Shown here: one piece after another, positions 10,157 through 17,524 of the stretch
Layout of the letters: the number at the start of each line of letters is the position of its first letter
Numbering within the stretch: position 1 is the first letter of the stretch
Assembly: GCF_900104745.1 (NCBI RefSeq)
Contig: NZ_LT629732.1
Location: 4,389,981 to 4,453,980 of the forward strand
From: Actinopolymorpha singaporensis
GTDB taxonomy: Bacteria > Actinomycetota > Actinomycetes > Propionibacteriales > Actinopolymorphaceae
DNA: 64,000 nt
Direction: 5' to 3'
Position numbers and translations under genes: made by a program
The notes under the pieces: generated by a model
What the model was told of the DNA's origin: nothing
The model's database searches: none
Seen by the model: the letters and a program-made list of their open reading frames with translations, nothing else

Positions 10157-11862
10157 GCCAAGGCCTCCTGCGGAGCTCGGGTGACCCACTGCGCGAACCG
10201 CTCCTGTGGCTCGCGCTGGTCGAGGTAGTGCCGTACGACGCGTTCGATGTAGTCGGGCAGCTCGGCGGAGGTGACCTTCAGTCCGCGCAGCTTGCGGCCG
10301 AAGCCCGCGTCCAGTCCGAGCCCACCACCGAGGTGAACCTGGTAGCCCTCGACCTGATTCCCGTCACGGTCCAGCACGATCTGGCCCTTCAGGCCGATGT
10401 CGGCCACCTGGATCCGGGCGCAGGAGTTCGGGCAGCCGTTGAGGTTGACGGTGACCGGGACGTCGAGCTCGGGGATCCGGCGTTCGAGCTCGTCGATCAG
10501 GTCGTGCGCGCGCTTCTTGGTCTCGACGATGGCGAGCTTGCAGTACTCGATGCCGGTGCAGGCCATGGTGTTGCGCCGCCACGCCGACGGGCGGGCGTGC
10601 AGGCCGAGGTCGGCGAACGCGGCCACCGCCGACTCGACCTGGGCCTCCTCGACGTCGAGGACGAGCAGCTTCTGGTGCGGCGTGGTGCGTACGCGGTCAC
10701 TGCCGTGCGCCTCCACCACGTCGGCGAACTTCCCGAGCAGGGTGCCCGAGACCCGGCCCGCGACAGGGGCCAGGCCGAGGAAGAACTTCCCGTCCTTCTG
10801 CCGGTGGACGCCCACGTGGTCGCCGGGTACGGCAGGGATGGCCGGCGCGGGCCCGTCGACCAGCTTCCGCTTGAGGTACTCGTCCTCGACCACCTGCCGG
10901 AACTTCGCAGGGCCCCAGTCGGACATGAGGAACTTCAGCCGGGCACGGTGCCGCAGCCGCCGGTAGCCGTAGTCGCGGAAGACGCTGGTGACCGCCCACC
11001 ACATCTCCGGCACCTCGTCGCGGGGCACCCACACGCCCAGCCGCTCGGTGAGCATCGGGTTGGTGGACAGCCCACCGCCGACCCACACGTCGAAGCCGGG
11101 CCCGTGCTCGGGGTGCACCACGCCGACGAACGCGACATCGTTGATCTCCGGCGCCACGTCGTGGTCGGGGTGCCCGGTGAGCGCGGTCTTGTACTTGCGG
11201 GGCAGGTTGGAGAACTCCGGGCTGCCGATGTAGCGGCGCGCGATCTCCTCCACCGCGGGTGTCGGGTCGATGATCTCGTCGGCGGCGATCCCGGCGACCG
11301 GGCTGGCGATGATCACCCGCGGGCAGTCACCGCACGCCTCCTGGGTCTGCAGGCCGACCGACTCCAGGCGTTCCCAGATGGCCGGGACGTCCTCGATCCG
11401 GACCCAGTGCAGCTGGATGTTCTGCCGGTCGGTGATGTCGGCGCTGTCCCTGGCGTACGTCGAGGAGACGTCGGCGATGGCCCGCAACTGGGCGACGGTG
11501 AGCTGGCCGCCGTCGATACGGACCCGGAGCATGAAGTACTCGTCGTCCAGTTCCTCCGGCTCCAGCGTGGCGGTGCGGCCGCCGTCGATCCCGGGCTTGC
11601 GCTGGGTGTAGAGGCCCCACCAGCGGAACCGCCCACGCAGGTCGGTGGGGTCGATGGAGTCGAAGCCGCGCTTGGCGTAGATCTGCTCGATCCTCGCGCG
11701 GACGTTCAGCGCGTCGTCGTCCTTCTTCAGCTGCTCGTTCTTGTTCAGGGGCTCGCGGTAGCCGAGCGCCCACTGGCCCTCACCGCGCTTCGGGCGCGGC
11801 TTTCGGGGCGCGGCGACGCGGCGGTCGGCGGTGCGGTCGGCGGCCTGGGACGCAATAGGCAT
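10153..11862 (-). CDS. sir: Ferredoxin-dependent assimilatory sulfite (nitrite/sulfite) reductase
   Basis: A 569-residue siroheme/[4Fe-4S] enzyme reducing sulfite to sulfide with six electrons. The cluster-siroheme ligands are Cys435 and Cys441 (ACTGIEYC) and Cys477 and Cys481 (NGCPNSC). The duplicated NiR/SiR half-domains are visible around WVRIEDVPAIWERLE and in the second half. The neighbourhood (cysH, siroheme synthesis genes, cysteine leader) argues for sulfite rather than nitrite as substrate. It is the first structural gene of the minus-strand operon and lies 131 bp downstream of the leader peptide. Confidence 0.95.
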   Translation of the reverse strand: MPIASQAADRTADRRVAAPRKPRPKRGEGQWALGYREPLNKNEQLKKDDDALNVRARIEQIYAKRGFDSIDPTDLRGRFRWWGLYTQRKPGIDGGRTATLEPEELDDEYFMLRVRIDGGQLTVAQLRAIADVSSTYARDSADITDRQNIQLHWVRIEDVPAIWERLESVGLQTQEACGDCPRVIIASPVAGIAADEIIDPTPAVEEIARRYIGSPEFSNLPRKYKTALTGHPDHDVAPEINDVAFVGVVHPEHGPGFDVWVGGGLSTNPMLTERLGVWVPRDEVPEMWWAVTSVFRDYGYRRLRHRARLKFLMSDWGPAKFRQVVEDEYLKRKLVDGPAPAIPAVPGDHVGVHRQKDGKFFLGLAPVAGRVSGTLLGKFADVVEAHGSDRVRTTPHQKLLVLDVEEAQVESAVAAFADLGLHARPSAWRRNTMACTGIEYCKLAIVETKKRAHDLIDELERRIPELDVPVTVNLNGCPNSCARIQVADIGLKGQIVLDRDGNQVEGYQVHLGGGLGLDAGFGRKLRGLKVTSAELPDYIERVVRHYLDQREPQERFAQWVTRAPQEALA

Positions 11863-11993
11863 GGAGTGCGATCCTCGCTGGAGAGCAGGTCACGGACGGG
11901 TGTGACAGAAAGCAGGTCTGGCGGCGGATCGGCGCGACCGGGCGCCCGGGTGGCCACCGGCAGAGAGTCGAGTGCGGCCAGAAGCGGGGCGCG

Positions 11994-12089
11994 TCAGCGC
12001 GCCCGGAGACAGAGCATGCTGCGCATTCGGCCGAAATCGAGGTGGCGCCGTCCGACGAGCAGTGGGCAGACGGGCGCAGTCATGGTCAT
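11994..12089 (-). CDS. Putative cysteine leader peptide upstream of sir
   Basis: A 31-codon upstream ORF ending GRRHLDFGRMRSMLCLRAR. The basic body and the C-terminal cysteine before LRAR match the 'putative leader peptide' family found ahead of cysteine and sulfur assimilation genes in actinomycetes. Cysteines are at positions 8 and 27. Such uORFs are thought to sense cysteinyl-tRNA supply by ribosome stalling and so control the downstream sulfite reductase operon. A second in-frame ATG at 12083 is equally possible as start, and no convincing ribosome site distinguishes them. GC-rich inverted repeats in 11863-11993 could supply alternative hairpins. Confidence 0.75.
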   Translation of the reverse strand: MTMTAPVCPLLVGRRHLDFGRMRSMLCLRAR

Positions 12090-12137
12090 CAGAGTGCGTG
12101 ATCGAGACCTCACCAGGCAACCGACGTGACCGGTATC

Positions 12138-12153
12138 CGAGACGATTGTCTCG
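12138..12153. promoter_or_regulatory. Perfect palindrome CGAGAC-N4-GTCTCG between leader and tetR
   Basis: CGAGACGATTGTCTCG has two perfect 6-base arms. It lies 49 bp upstream of the leader-peptide start and 106 bp from the TetR gene, where an operator for the sulfur operon promoter would be. The regulator is not known. The arms resemble the AGAC/GTCT arms of the corynebacterial McbR site, but the spacing differs. Confidence 0.5.
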
Positions 12154-12232
12154 AATTCGGCACGGTGTTCCCGGCTACTTCCTGGCTTCCGGCTTCCCGG
12201 CGCCGGCCTGGTTACAGGTTCGCGTACGACTG

Positions 12233-12258
12233 TACCTACTAGTACGTATAGTGGCTGC
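12233..12258 (+). promoter_or_regulatory. tetR promoter with near-palindromic operator; leaderless start
   Basis: TACCTACTAGTACGTA (12233-12248) is palindromic at 14 of 16 positions and overlaps a -10 box TATAGT (12247-12252). Six bases after the -10 comes the GTG start codon at 12259, so transcription should begin at the GTG itself and the TetR protein probably represses its own promoter. Confidence 0.65.
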
Positions 12259-12840
12259 GTGAGCAGCGCGGAACGCCTGATCGAGAGCACTCGGGAACTC
12301 CTGTGGGAACGCGGCTACACCGGCACCAGCCCCAGGGCCATCCAGCAGCGCGCCGGTGCCGGCCAGGGCAGCATGTACCACCACTTCTCCGGCAAGCCGG
12401 AGCTCGCCCGCGCCGCGATCGGCCGTACGGCGGAGGAGATGCGGGCGACGGCGGAGGCGGTGCTGTCCGCGCCCGGCCCGGCCCTGGAGCGGATCGCCGC
12501 CTACCTGCACAGGGAACGGGCGGTGCTGCGAGGGTGCCCGGTCGGGCGGCTCACCCAGGATCCGGACGTGATGGCCGACGCCACCCTCAGCGAGCCGGTG
12601 AAGCAGACCTTCGCCTGGCTGGTCGGACGCATTGCCGAGGTGCTCCGGGAGGGCCGGGACCGCGGGGAACTGGACGTCGCGCTGGACCCGGAGAGCACCG
12701 CCGCCACCGTGGTCGCCGTGGTGCAGGGCGGCTACGTGCTGGCCCGCGCCGCAGGCTCCTCCGAACCCTTCGACCGGGCGGTCTCCGGAGTGGCGAGCCT
12801 CCTCGCGGCACGCGGCACCTCCGCCCGGAACGACGACTAG
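12259..12840 (+). CDS. TetR/AcrR family transcriptional regulator
   Basis: A 193-residue repressor. The N-terminal helix-turn-helix spans about residues 18-48 (GYTGTSPRAIQQRAGAGQGS, then MYHHFSGKPEL), with the typical YHHF turn after the recognition helix. The C-terminal ligand domain is of the group with a single cysteine (LRGCPVGRL) after the first helices. The next gene, a DUF4865 protein, starts 26 bp downstream and is probably co-transcribed and controlled by it. The GTG start at 12259 fits a leaderless promoter. Confidence 0.92.
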   Translation: MSSAERLIESTRELLWERGYTGTSPRAIQQRAGAGQGSMYHHFSGKPELARAAIGRTAEEMRATAEAVLSAPGPALERIAAYLHRERAVLRGCPVGRLTQDPDVMADATLSEPVKQTFAWLVGRIAEVLREGRDRGELDVALDPESTAATVVAVVQGGYVLARAAGSSEPFDRAVSGVASLLAARGTSARNDD

Positions 12841-12866
12841 CGCACCGCGACCGGGAGGCGGCAACC

Positions 12867-13478
12867 GTGTATGCCATGCAGTACGAACTCACCCTGCCGG
12901 CCGACTACGACATGGACGTCATCCGCGAGCGGGTGGCGCTGGGAGGCCACCTGCTCGACGACCGCGCCGGGCTCGGGCTGAAGGCGTACGTCATCCGTGA
13001 ACGCGGCGTGGGTGGCTCGCCGGTGAACCAGTACGCGCCGTTCTACCTGTGGAACGACACCGGCGCGATGGCGCACTTCCTGCTGGGCGGCGGCGGATTC
13101 CAGAACATCGTCCGCGACTTCGGGCGCCCGCCCGTTCGACACTGGGTGGGCGTCGCCTGGCAGGCCGGCCCCGCCCGTGCGGAGGTTCCCAGGGCGGCCT
13201 CCCGGCTCGTCGCCCCCGCGCCCGTCGACGCGGACACCGACGGGACCGGCCTCGGCCTGGCAACGTGGGCCGAGCGGGAGACCGTGGTCCTTCGTGAGCT
13301 CGCCGGACGAGATGACGTCCACACCGCGGCTCTGGCGGTCGATCCGCACCACTGGCAGGCGGTGTGGTTCGTGCTGTGGAGGGACTCGGTGCCGGCGGAC
13401 GCCGAGATCGCCGAAACGGCCACGGCCACGGCCACGGAACGCTACGAGGTGCTGCACCTGTCCGCGCCAGGCCCATGA
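12867..13478 (+). CDS. DUF4865 family protein
   Basis: A 203-residue soluble protein of unknown function. It begins VYAMQYELTLPADYDM and contains LKAYVIRERGVGGSPVNQYAPFYLW, split here by position, features I recognise from DUF4865 proteins. These are often encoded beside TetR regulators, as here. The pattern suggests a ferredoxin-like small-molecule or monooxygenase-like fold, but that is inference only. GGGAGG lies 8 bases before the GTG at 12867, which fixes the start. It converges on the AidB-like gene with a 15-bp gap. Confidence 0.8.
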   Translation: MYAMQYELTLPADYDMDVIRERVALGGHLLDDRAGLGLKAYVIRERGVGGSPVNQYAPFYLWNDTGAMAHFLLGGGGFQNIVRDFGRPPVRHWVGVAWQAGPARAEVPRAASRLVAPAPVDADTDGTGLGLATWAERETVVLRELAGRDDVHTAALAVDPHHWQAVWFVLWRDSVPADAEIAETATATATERYEVLHLSAPGP

Positions 13479-13493
13479 CCCGAACGGAGAGGA

Positions 13494-15173
13494 CTAGCCG
13501 TCGTCCCCAGCGGGCAGAGGTGCGGGCGCGGCACGTTCGACGACCGCCGCCGCGTCGGTCCCTCGGGGGAGCGTCCCGAACGTCGCGCACCCGCCCGGGC
13601 CGAGCCGGGAGGCGCAGAAGGCGTCCGCCGCCTCGGCCGGGGCGTACCGCACGAGCAGGGCGCCCTGGAACACGACGGCGATACGCTCCGCCAGCCGGCG
13701 GGCGGCGTACTCCGGTTCGGACAGGTCCGCGAGCGAGGTCAGCAGGTCGTCCACCGCGTGGTCCAGCCGCGGGTCCGCGCCGCGGGCGGGGGCGATCTCG
13801 CCCAGCCAGGCGGTCAGCGCGTCGGGTTCGCGGCTCAGCGCGCGGAGCACGTCGAGTGCCTGGACCGAGCCTGCGCCCTCCCAGATGGAGTTCAGCGGCG
13901 ACTCCCGGAACAGCATCGGCATGCCGGACTCCTCGACGTAGCCGTTGCCGCCGAGGCACTCCAGCGCCTCCGCGGCCACTGCCGGGGCCCGCTTGCACAC
14001 GTAGTACTTCGCCGCCGGCAGGGCGATCCGCAGCAGCGCCCGCTCGCCCGGGTCGGTCGCGGCAGCGTCGGTCGCCGCCGCCAGCCGCATCGCCAGCGTG
14101 GTCGCGGCCTCCTGTTCCAGTGCCAGGTCGGCGAGCACGTTCGCCATCGCGGGCTGGTCGGCGAGGGAGCGGCCGAACGCCCACCGGTGCGTGGCGTGCC
14201 AGATCGCCTCGCCGACGGCCCGGCGCATCAGGGCGGCCGAGCCGAGTACGCAGTCCAGCCGGGTGGCGTTCACCATCGCAAGGATCGTCGCCACACCGCG
14301 CCCCTCCGGACCCAGCCGGGTGGCCAGGGCGCCCTCGAACTCCACCTCCGCGGAGGCGTTGGACCGGTTGCCGAGCTTGTCCTTCAGCCGTACCAGCCGG
14401 ACGGCGTTGCGGGTGCCGTCGGGCAGCACCCGTGGCAGTACGAAGCAGGTGAGCCCGCCCGGCGCCTGGGCGAGGACGAGGAACACGTCGCTCATCGGCG
14501 CCGAACAGAACCACTTGTGCCCGGTCAGGACGTACTCACCGTCCGCACCACCGGGGTCCGCCCTGGTGGTGTTGGAACGTACGTCGGAACCGCCCTGCTT
14601 CTCCGTCATCGCCATGCCGGCCAGCGCGCCCCGCTTGCCGGCGACCGGCCGCAGGCCCGGGTCGTACGCGGTGGAGGACAGCTTCGGCGTCCACGCGGCC
14701 GACAGCGAATCCTCGGCGCGCAGGGCCGGCACGGCGGCGTACGTCATCGACACGGGGCAGCCGTGGCCGGCCTCGGCCTGGCTCCACAGGTAGAAGCCGG
14801 CGGCCCGGGCCAGGTGGGGCGTGGCCTCGCCACTGGTCCAGGCCGCCCCGTGCAGCCCCCATCCGACCGCCCGGCCGAGGAGGTGGTGCCAGGACGGGTG
14901 GAACTCCACCTCGTCGGCGCGTTCTCCGTAGCGGTCGTGGGTGACCAGGCGCGGCGCGTGCCGATGGGCGTCGAACGCCCACTCCCGCGCCTGCTCCGAC
15001 CCGGCCAGCGCGCCGATCTCGGCGAGCCGCCCTCCGGCGGCGGCGAGGCCGGGCCGGCCCCAGCGGGTGAGCGCCTCGCCGAGCGCGCGGTCGGCGGCGA
15101 GCGCATCGTGTGGCGCCAGCGGCGGCGGCTGGTTGGACACCGCGTGGGTGGCGAACCGGCCAGTTGGGTTCAT
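13494..15173 (-). CDS. AidB-like acyl-CoA dehydrogenase family protein
   Basis: A 559-residue flavoprotein of the acyl-CoA dehydrogenase superfamily. Central motifs are GMAMTEKQGGSDVRSNT and GHKWFCSAP (FAD region) and the C-terminal LFRESPLNSIWEGAG, all characteristic of AidB/isovaleryl-CoA dehydrogenase-like proteins that bind DNA in the alkylation response of Escherichia coli. The dehydrogenase substrate of the family is unknown. The ATG at 15173 is preceded, at a distance of six bases, by TACCGT on the same strand, suggesting a leaderless start; the frame upstream to 15440 overlaps the yihY gene and is not supported. Confidence 0.9.
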   Translation of the reverse strand: MNPTGRFATHAVSNQPPPLAPHDALAADRALGEALTRWGRPGLAAAGGRLAEIGALAGSEQAREWAFDAHRHAPRLVTHDRYGERADEVEFHPSWHHLLGRAVGWGLHGAAWTSGEATPHLARAAGFYLWSQAEAGHGCPVSMTYAAVPALRAEDSLSAAWTPKLSSTAYDPGLRPVAGKRGALAGMAMTEKQGGSDVRSNTTRADPGGADGEYVLTGHKWFCSAPMSDVFLVLAQAPGGLTCFVLPRVLPDGTRNAVRLVRLKDKLGNRSNASAEVEFEGALATRLGPEGRGVATILAMVNATRLDCVLGSAALMRRAVGEAIWHATHRWAFGRSLADQPAMANVLADLALEQEAATTLAMRLAAATDAAATDPGERALLRIALPAAKYYVCKRAPAVAAEALECLGGNGYVEESGMPMLFRESPLNSIWEGAGSVQALDVLRALSREPDALTAWLGEIAPARGADPRLDHAVDDLLTSLADLSEPEYAARRLAERIAVVFQGALLVRYAPAEAADAFCASRLGPGGCATFGTLPRGTDAAAVVERAAPAPLPAGDDG

Positions 15174-15191
15174 GTCGTTACGGTATGCCTC
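15174..15191. promoter_or_regulatory. 18-bp divergent promoter with a shared palindromic -10 box
   Basis: Only 18 bp separate the AidB-like ATG (minus) and the yihY ATG (plus). They contain TTACGGTAT. On the plus strand TACGGT (15179-15184) lies 7 bases from the yihY ATG; on the minus strand TACCGT (15185-15180) lies 6 bases from the aidB-like ATG. The same TAnnnTA sequence can thus serve as -10 in both directions for two leaderless transcripts. Confidence 0.6.
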
Positions 15192-16244
15192 ATGAGGGCC
15201 GGACCCGTGGGGGCGCGAAGCGTGGTGAGGATCCGCCGCCGGGTCCGGCGGACGCTCCTGTGGCGGCTTGTCCATGGAACGGTCGCGACCTGCCTGCGCT
15301 ACCGCGTCACCGGCCTGGCGGCGGAGGGCGCGTTCTTCGCCATCCTGTCCCTTCCGCCCCTGGTCTTCGGGCTCGCCGGTTCCGTCGGGTATGTCGTGGG
15401 CGGATTCGGCCCGGAGGCCATCGGCGACGTCAAGGGCCAACTGGTCGACATCGCCCGCGGCGCGCTCACCGAGGACAGCGTTCAGCGGGTGATCGTTCCC
15501 ACGCTGGACGCCGTCCTGGACCGCGGTCGCGCCGACGTCATCTCCATTGGTTTCGTGCTCGCCCTGTGGTCGGGCTCACGGGCGCTGAACGTCCTCATCG
15601 ACACGATCACGATCATGTACGGCTTCGGCGGCCGCCGCGGCATCGTCCGGACCAGGGTGCTGTCGTTCTCGATGTACGTCGTGGCCCTGGCCATCGGCAT
15701 CGTGGTCATCCCGCTGGTGCTGGCGGGCCCCACCCTGGTCGACTCGATCCTCCCGGCGCGGCTGGAGTTCCTGGTCTCGTTGTACTGGCCGGTCGTGGTG
15801 GTGGCCTCCACCGGGTTCCTCGCCACGCTCTACCACCTGGCACTGCCGGAGCGGACCCCGTGGCGGCACGACTTCGGCGGCGCCGCCGTGGCCATGGTGA
15901 TGTGGCTTGCCGGTGGCTGGGTGTTGCGAACCACCCTCACCCGGACCATCGGCGGCACCTCGATCTACGGTCCGCTGGCCGCACCGATCGTGGTGCTGCT
16001 GTGGCTGTACGTCGTGGTGATCTCGCTGCTGGTCGGTGCGGCGTTCAACGCGACCCTGCACGCGCACCTGGAACGCCGTACCGAGGCCCGCCGCCGGGTG
16101 GCGGACGGGGCGGAGGCTCCGCGAGAGGTGTCGCCGCGCCCGGCCGAGGTGCTGCCCGGTGTGACGGTCGGGGAGCACCCGCTGGAGGCCCGCAGCACCG
16201 ACGACGTCACCGACGACGTGCCCGATCAGCCGAGGGCGAAGTAG
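15192..16244 (+). CDS. YihY/virulence factor BrkB family inner-membrane protein
   Basis: A 350-residue integral membrane protein with about six hydrophobic spans. Family features are the N-terminal YRVTGLAAEGAFFAILSLPP, the central FVLALWSGSRALNVLIDTIT and the C-terminal IYGPLAAPIVVLLWLYVV before a hydrophilic tail. The biochemical role of the family is unsettled; the earlier RNase BN label was in error. The 3' end overlaps the convergent transporter gene by 19 bp (16226-16244). Confidence 0.9.
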   Translation: MRAGPVGARSVVRIRRRVRRTLLWRLVHGTVATCLRYRVTGLAAEGAFFAILSLPPLVFGLAGSVGYVVGGFGPEAIGDVKGQLVDIARGALTEDSVQRVIVPTLDAVLDRGRADVISIGFVLALWSGSRALNVLIDTITIMYGFGGRRGIVRTRVLSFSMYVVALAIGIVVIPLVLAGPTLVDSILPARLEFLVSLYWPVVVVASTGFLATLYHLALPERTPWRHDFGGAAVAMVMWLAGGWVLRTTLTRTIGGTSIYGPLAAPIVVLLWLYVVVISLLVGAAFNATLHAHLERRTEARRRVADGAEAPREVSPRPAEVLPGVTVGEHPLEARSTDDVTDDVPDQPRAK

Positions 16245-17524
16245 CGCAGCCAGACGTAGGGCCAGGCCAGCGTCACCGTCACCACGGTGACGATCGCGCC
16301 GTACTTCGTGAACTCCCAGAAGCTGATGCGTTCACCGTTGCGGGCGGCGATGCTGAGGACCACGACGTTGGCGCTGGCCGCGACCGCGGTCGCGTTGCCG
16401 CCGAGGTCGGCGCCGAGCGCGAACGCCCACCACAAAGCCTTCCCCTGCTCGGGGTTCGGCGCCGCGTCCACCACGCCCTGAACGATCGGCACCATCGTCG
16501 CGACGTACGGGATGTTGTCCACGAACGCGCCGAGGACCGCCGAGCCGAACAGCAGCGCGGTCGCCGCGAGGAGGTACTCACCGCCGACCGCCGAGATCGC
16601 CGCCTCGCCCAGTCGTTCGATCACGCCGGTGCGCACCAGCCCGCCGACGAGCACGAACAGACCCATGAAGAACACCAGCGTGGACCACTCCACCTCCTCC
16701 AGGAACTGCTGGGAGGACGTTCCGGAGACCAGCACCATCACCCCGGCGCCGAGGAGCGCGACGATGGAGGGTTCGAGGTGGAACACGGAGTGCAGCGCGA
16801 ACGCCACCACCACCGCGAACAGCACGACGAGGCACCGGACGAGCATCTTCGGGTCGGTGATCGCCTCCCGTTCGTCGAGGTCCATCAGGTCCTCGGTGTG
16901 CTGCGGCGTACGGCGGAGGGTGTCCCTGAACAGCCACCGGCACATCAGGAGGAACACCCCGACCAGCACCACCACGATCGGTGCGAGGTTGAACAGGAAG
17001 TCGTTGAACGACAGGCCGGCGCGGGTGCCGATGATGATGTTCGGCGGGTCACCGATGAGGGTGGCGGTGCCGCCGATGTTGGAGGTCAGCGCCTCCGCTA
17101 TGAGGTACGGCGCGATGGGGAGGCCGAGCCGCCGGCAGACCAGCACCGTGACCGGAGCGATCAGCAGCACCGTGGTCACGTTGTCCAGGAACGGCGACAG
17201 CACGGCGGTGATCAGGACGAGCATGACCATCAGCCGGTACGGCCGCCCGCGCGCCCGCTTGGCCGCCCAGATCGCGAGGTACTGGAACAGCCCGGTCTGT
17301 TTGAGGATGCTGACGATGATCATCATCCCGAGCAGCAGGAAGATGACGTTCCACTCCACGCCGGTCTCCTCGGCGAAGAACGCGGAGTGGGCGTCGACGA
17401 TGCCGGCCAGCGCCATCAGGCCGGCGCCGGCCAGCGCCGCCGTGACCCGGTGCACCTTCTCGGTGGCGATGAACACGTAGGCGAGGACGAAGATGCCCAC
17501 GGCCAGTACTGCGGTCAGGGTCAT
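16226..17524 (-). CDS. ArsB/NhaD-type SLC13-like transporter
   Basis: A 432-residue membrane protein with roughly 11-12 spans in the ion-transporter superfamily. Signatures are LSPFLDNVTTVLLIAPV and ALTSNIGGTATLIGDPPN in the first half and the repeated FVDNIPYVATMVPI and GADLGGNATAVAASANVV in the second, the inverted-repeat hairpins of ArsB/NhaD permeases. It could move Na+/H+, arsenite or dicarboxylate; the motifs fit the NhaD/P-protein side best. It overlaps the antiporter gene by ATGA (17521-17524), which favours cation homeostasis as the common theme. Confidence 0.88.
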   Translation of the reverse strand: MTLTAVLAVGIFVLAYVFIATEKVHRVTAALAGAGLMALAGIVDAHSAFFAEETGVEWNVIFLLLGMMIIVSILKQTGLFQYLAIWAAKRARGRPYRLMVMLVLITAVLSPFLDNVTTVLLIAPVTVLVCRRLGLPIAPYLIAEALTSNIGGTATLIGDPPNIIIGTRAGLSFNDFLFNLAPIVVVLVGVFLLMCRWLFRDTLRRTPQHTEDLMDLDEREAITDPKMLVRCLVVLFAVVVAFALHSVFHLEPSIVALLGAGVMVLVSGTSSQQFLEEVEWSTLVFFMGLFVLVGGLVRTGVIERLGEAAISAVGGEYLLAATALLFGSAVLGAFVDNIPYVATMVPIVQGVVDAAPNPEQGKALWWAFALGADLGGNATAVAASANVVVLSIAARNGERISFWEFTKYGAIVTVVTVTLAWPYVWLRYFALG

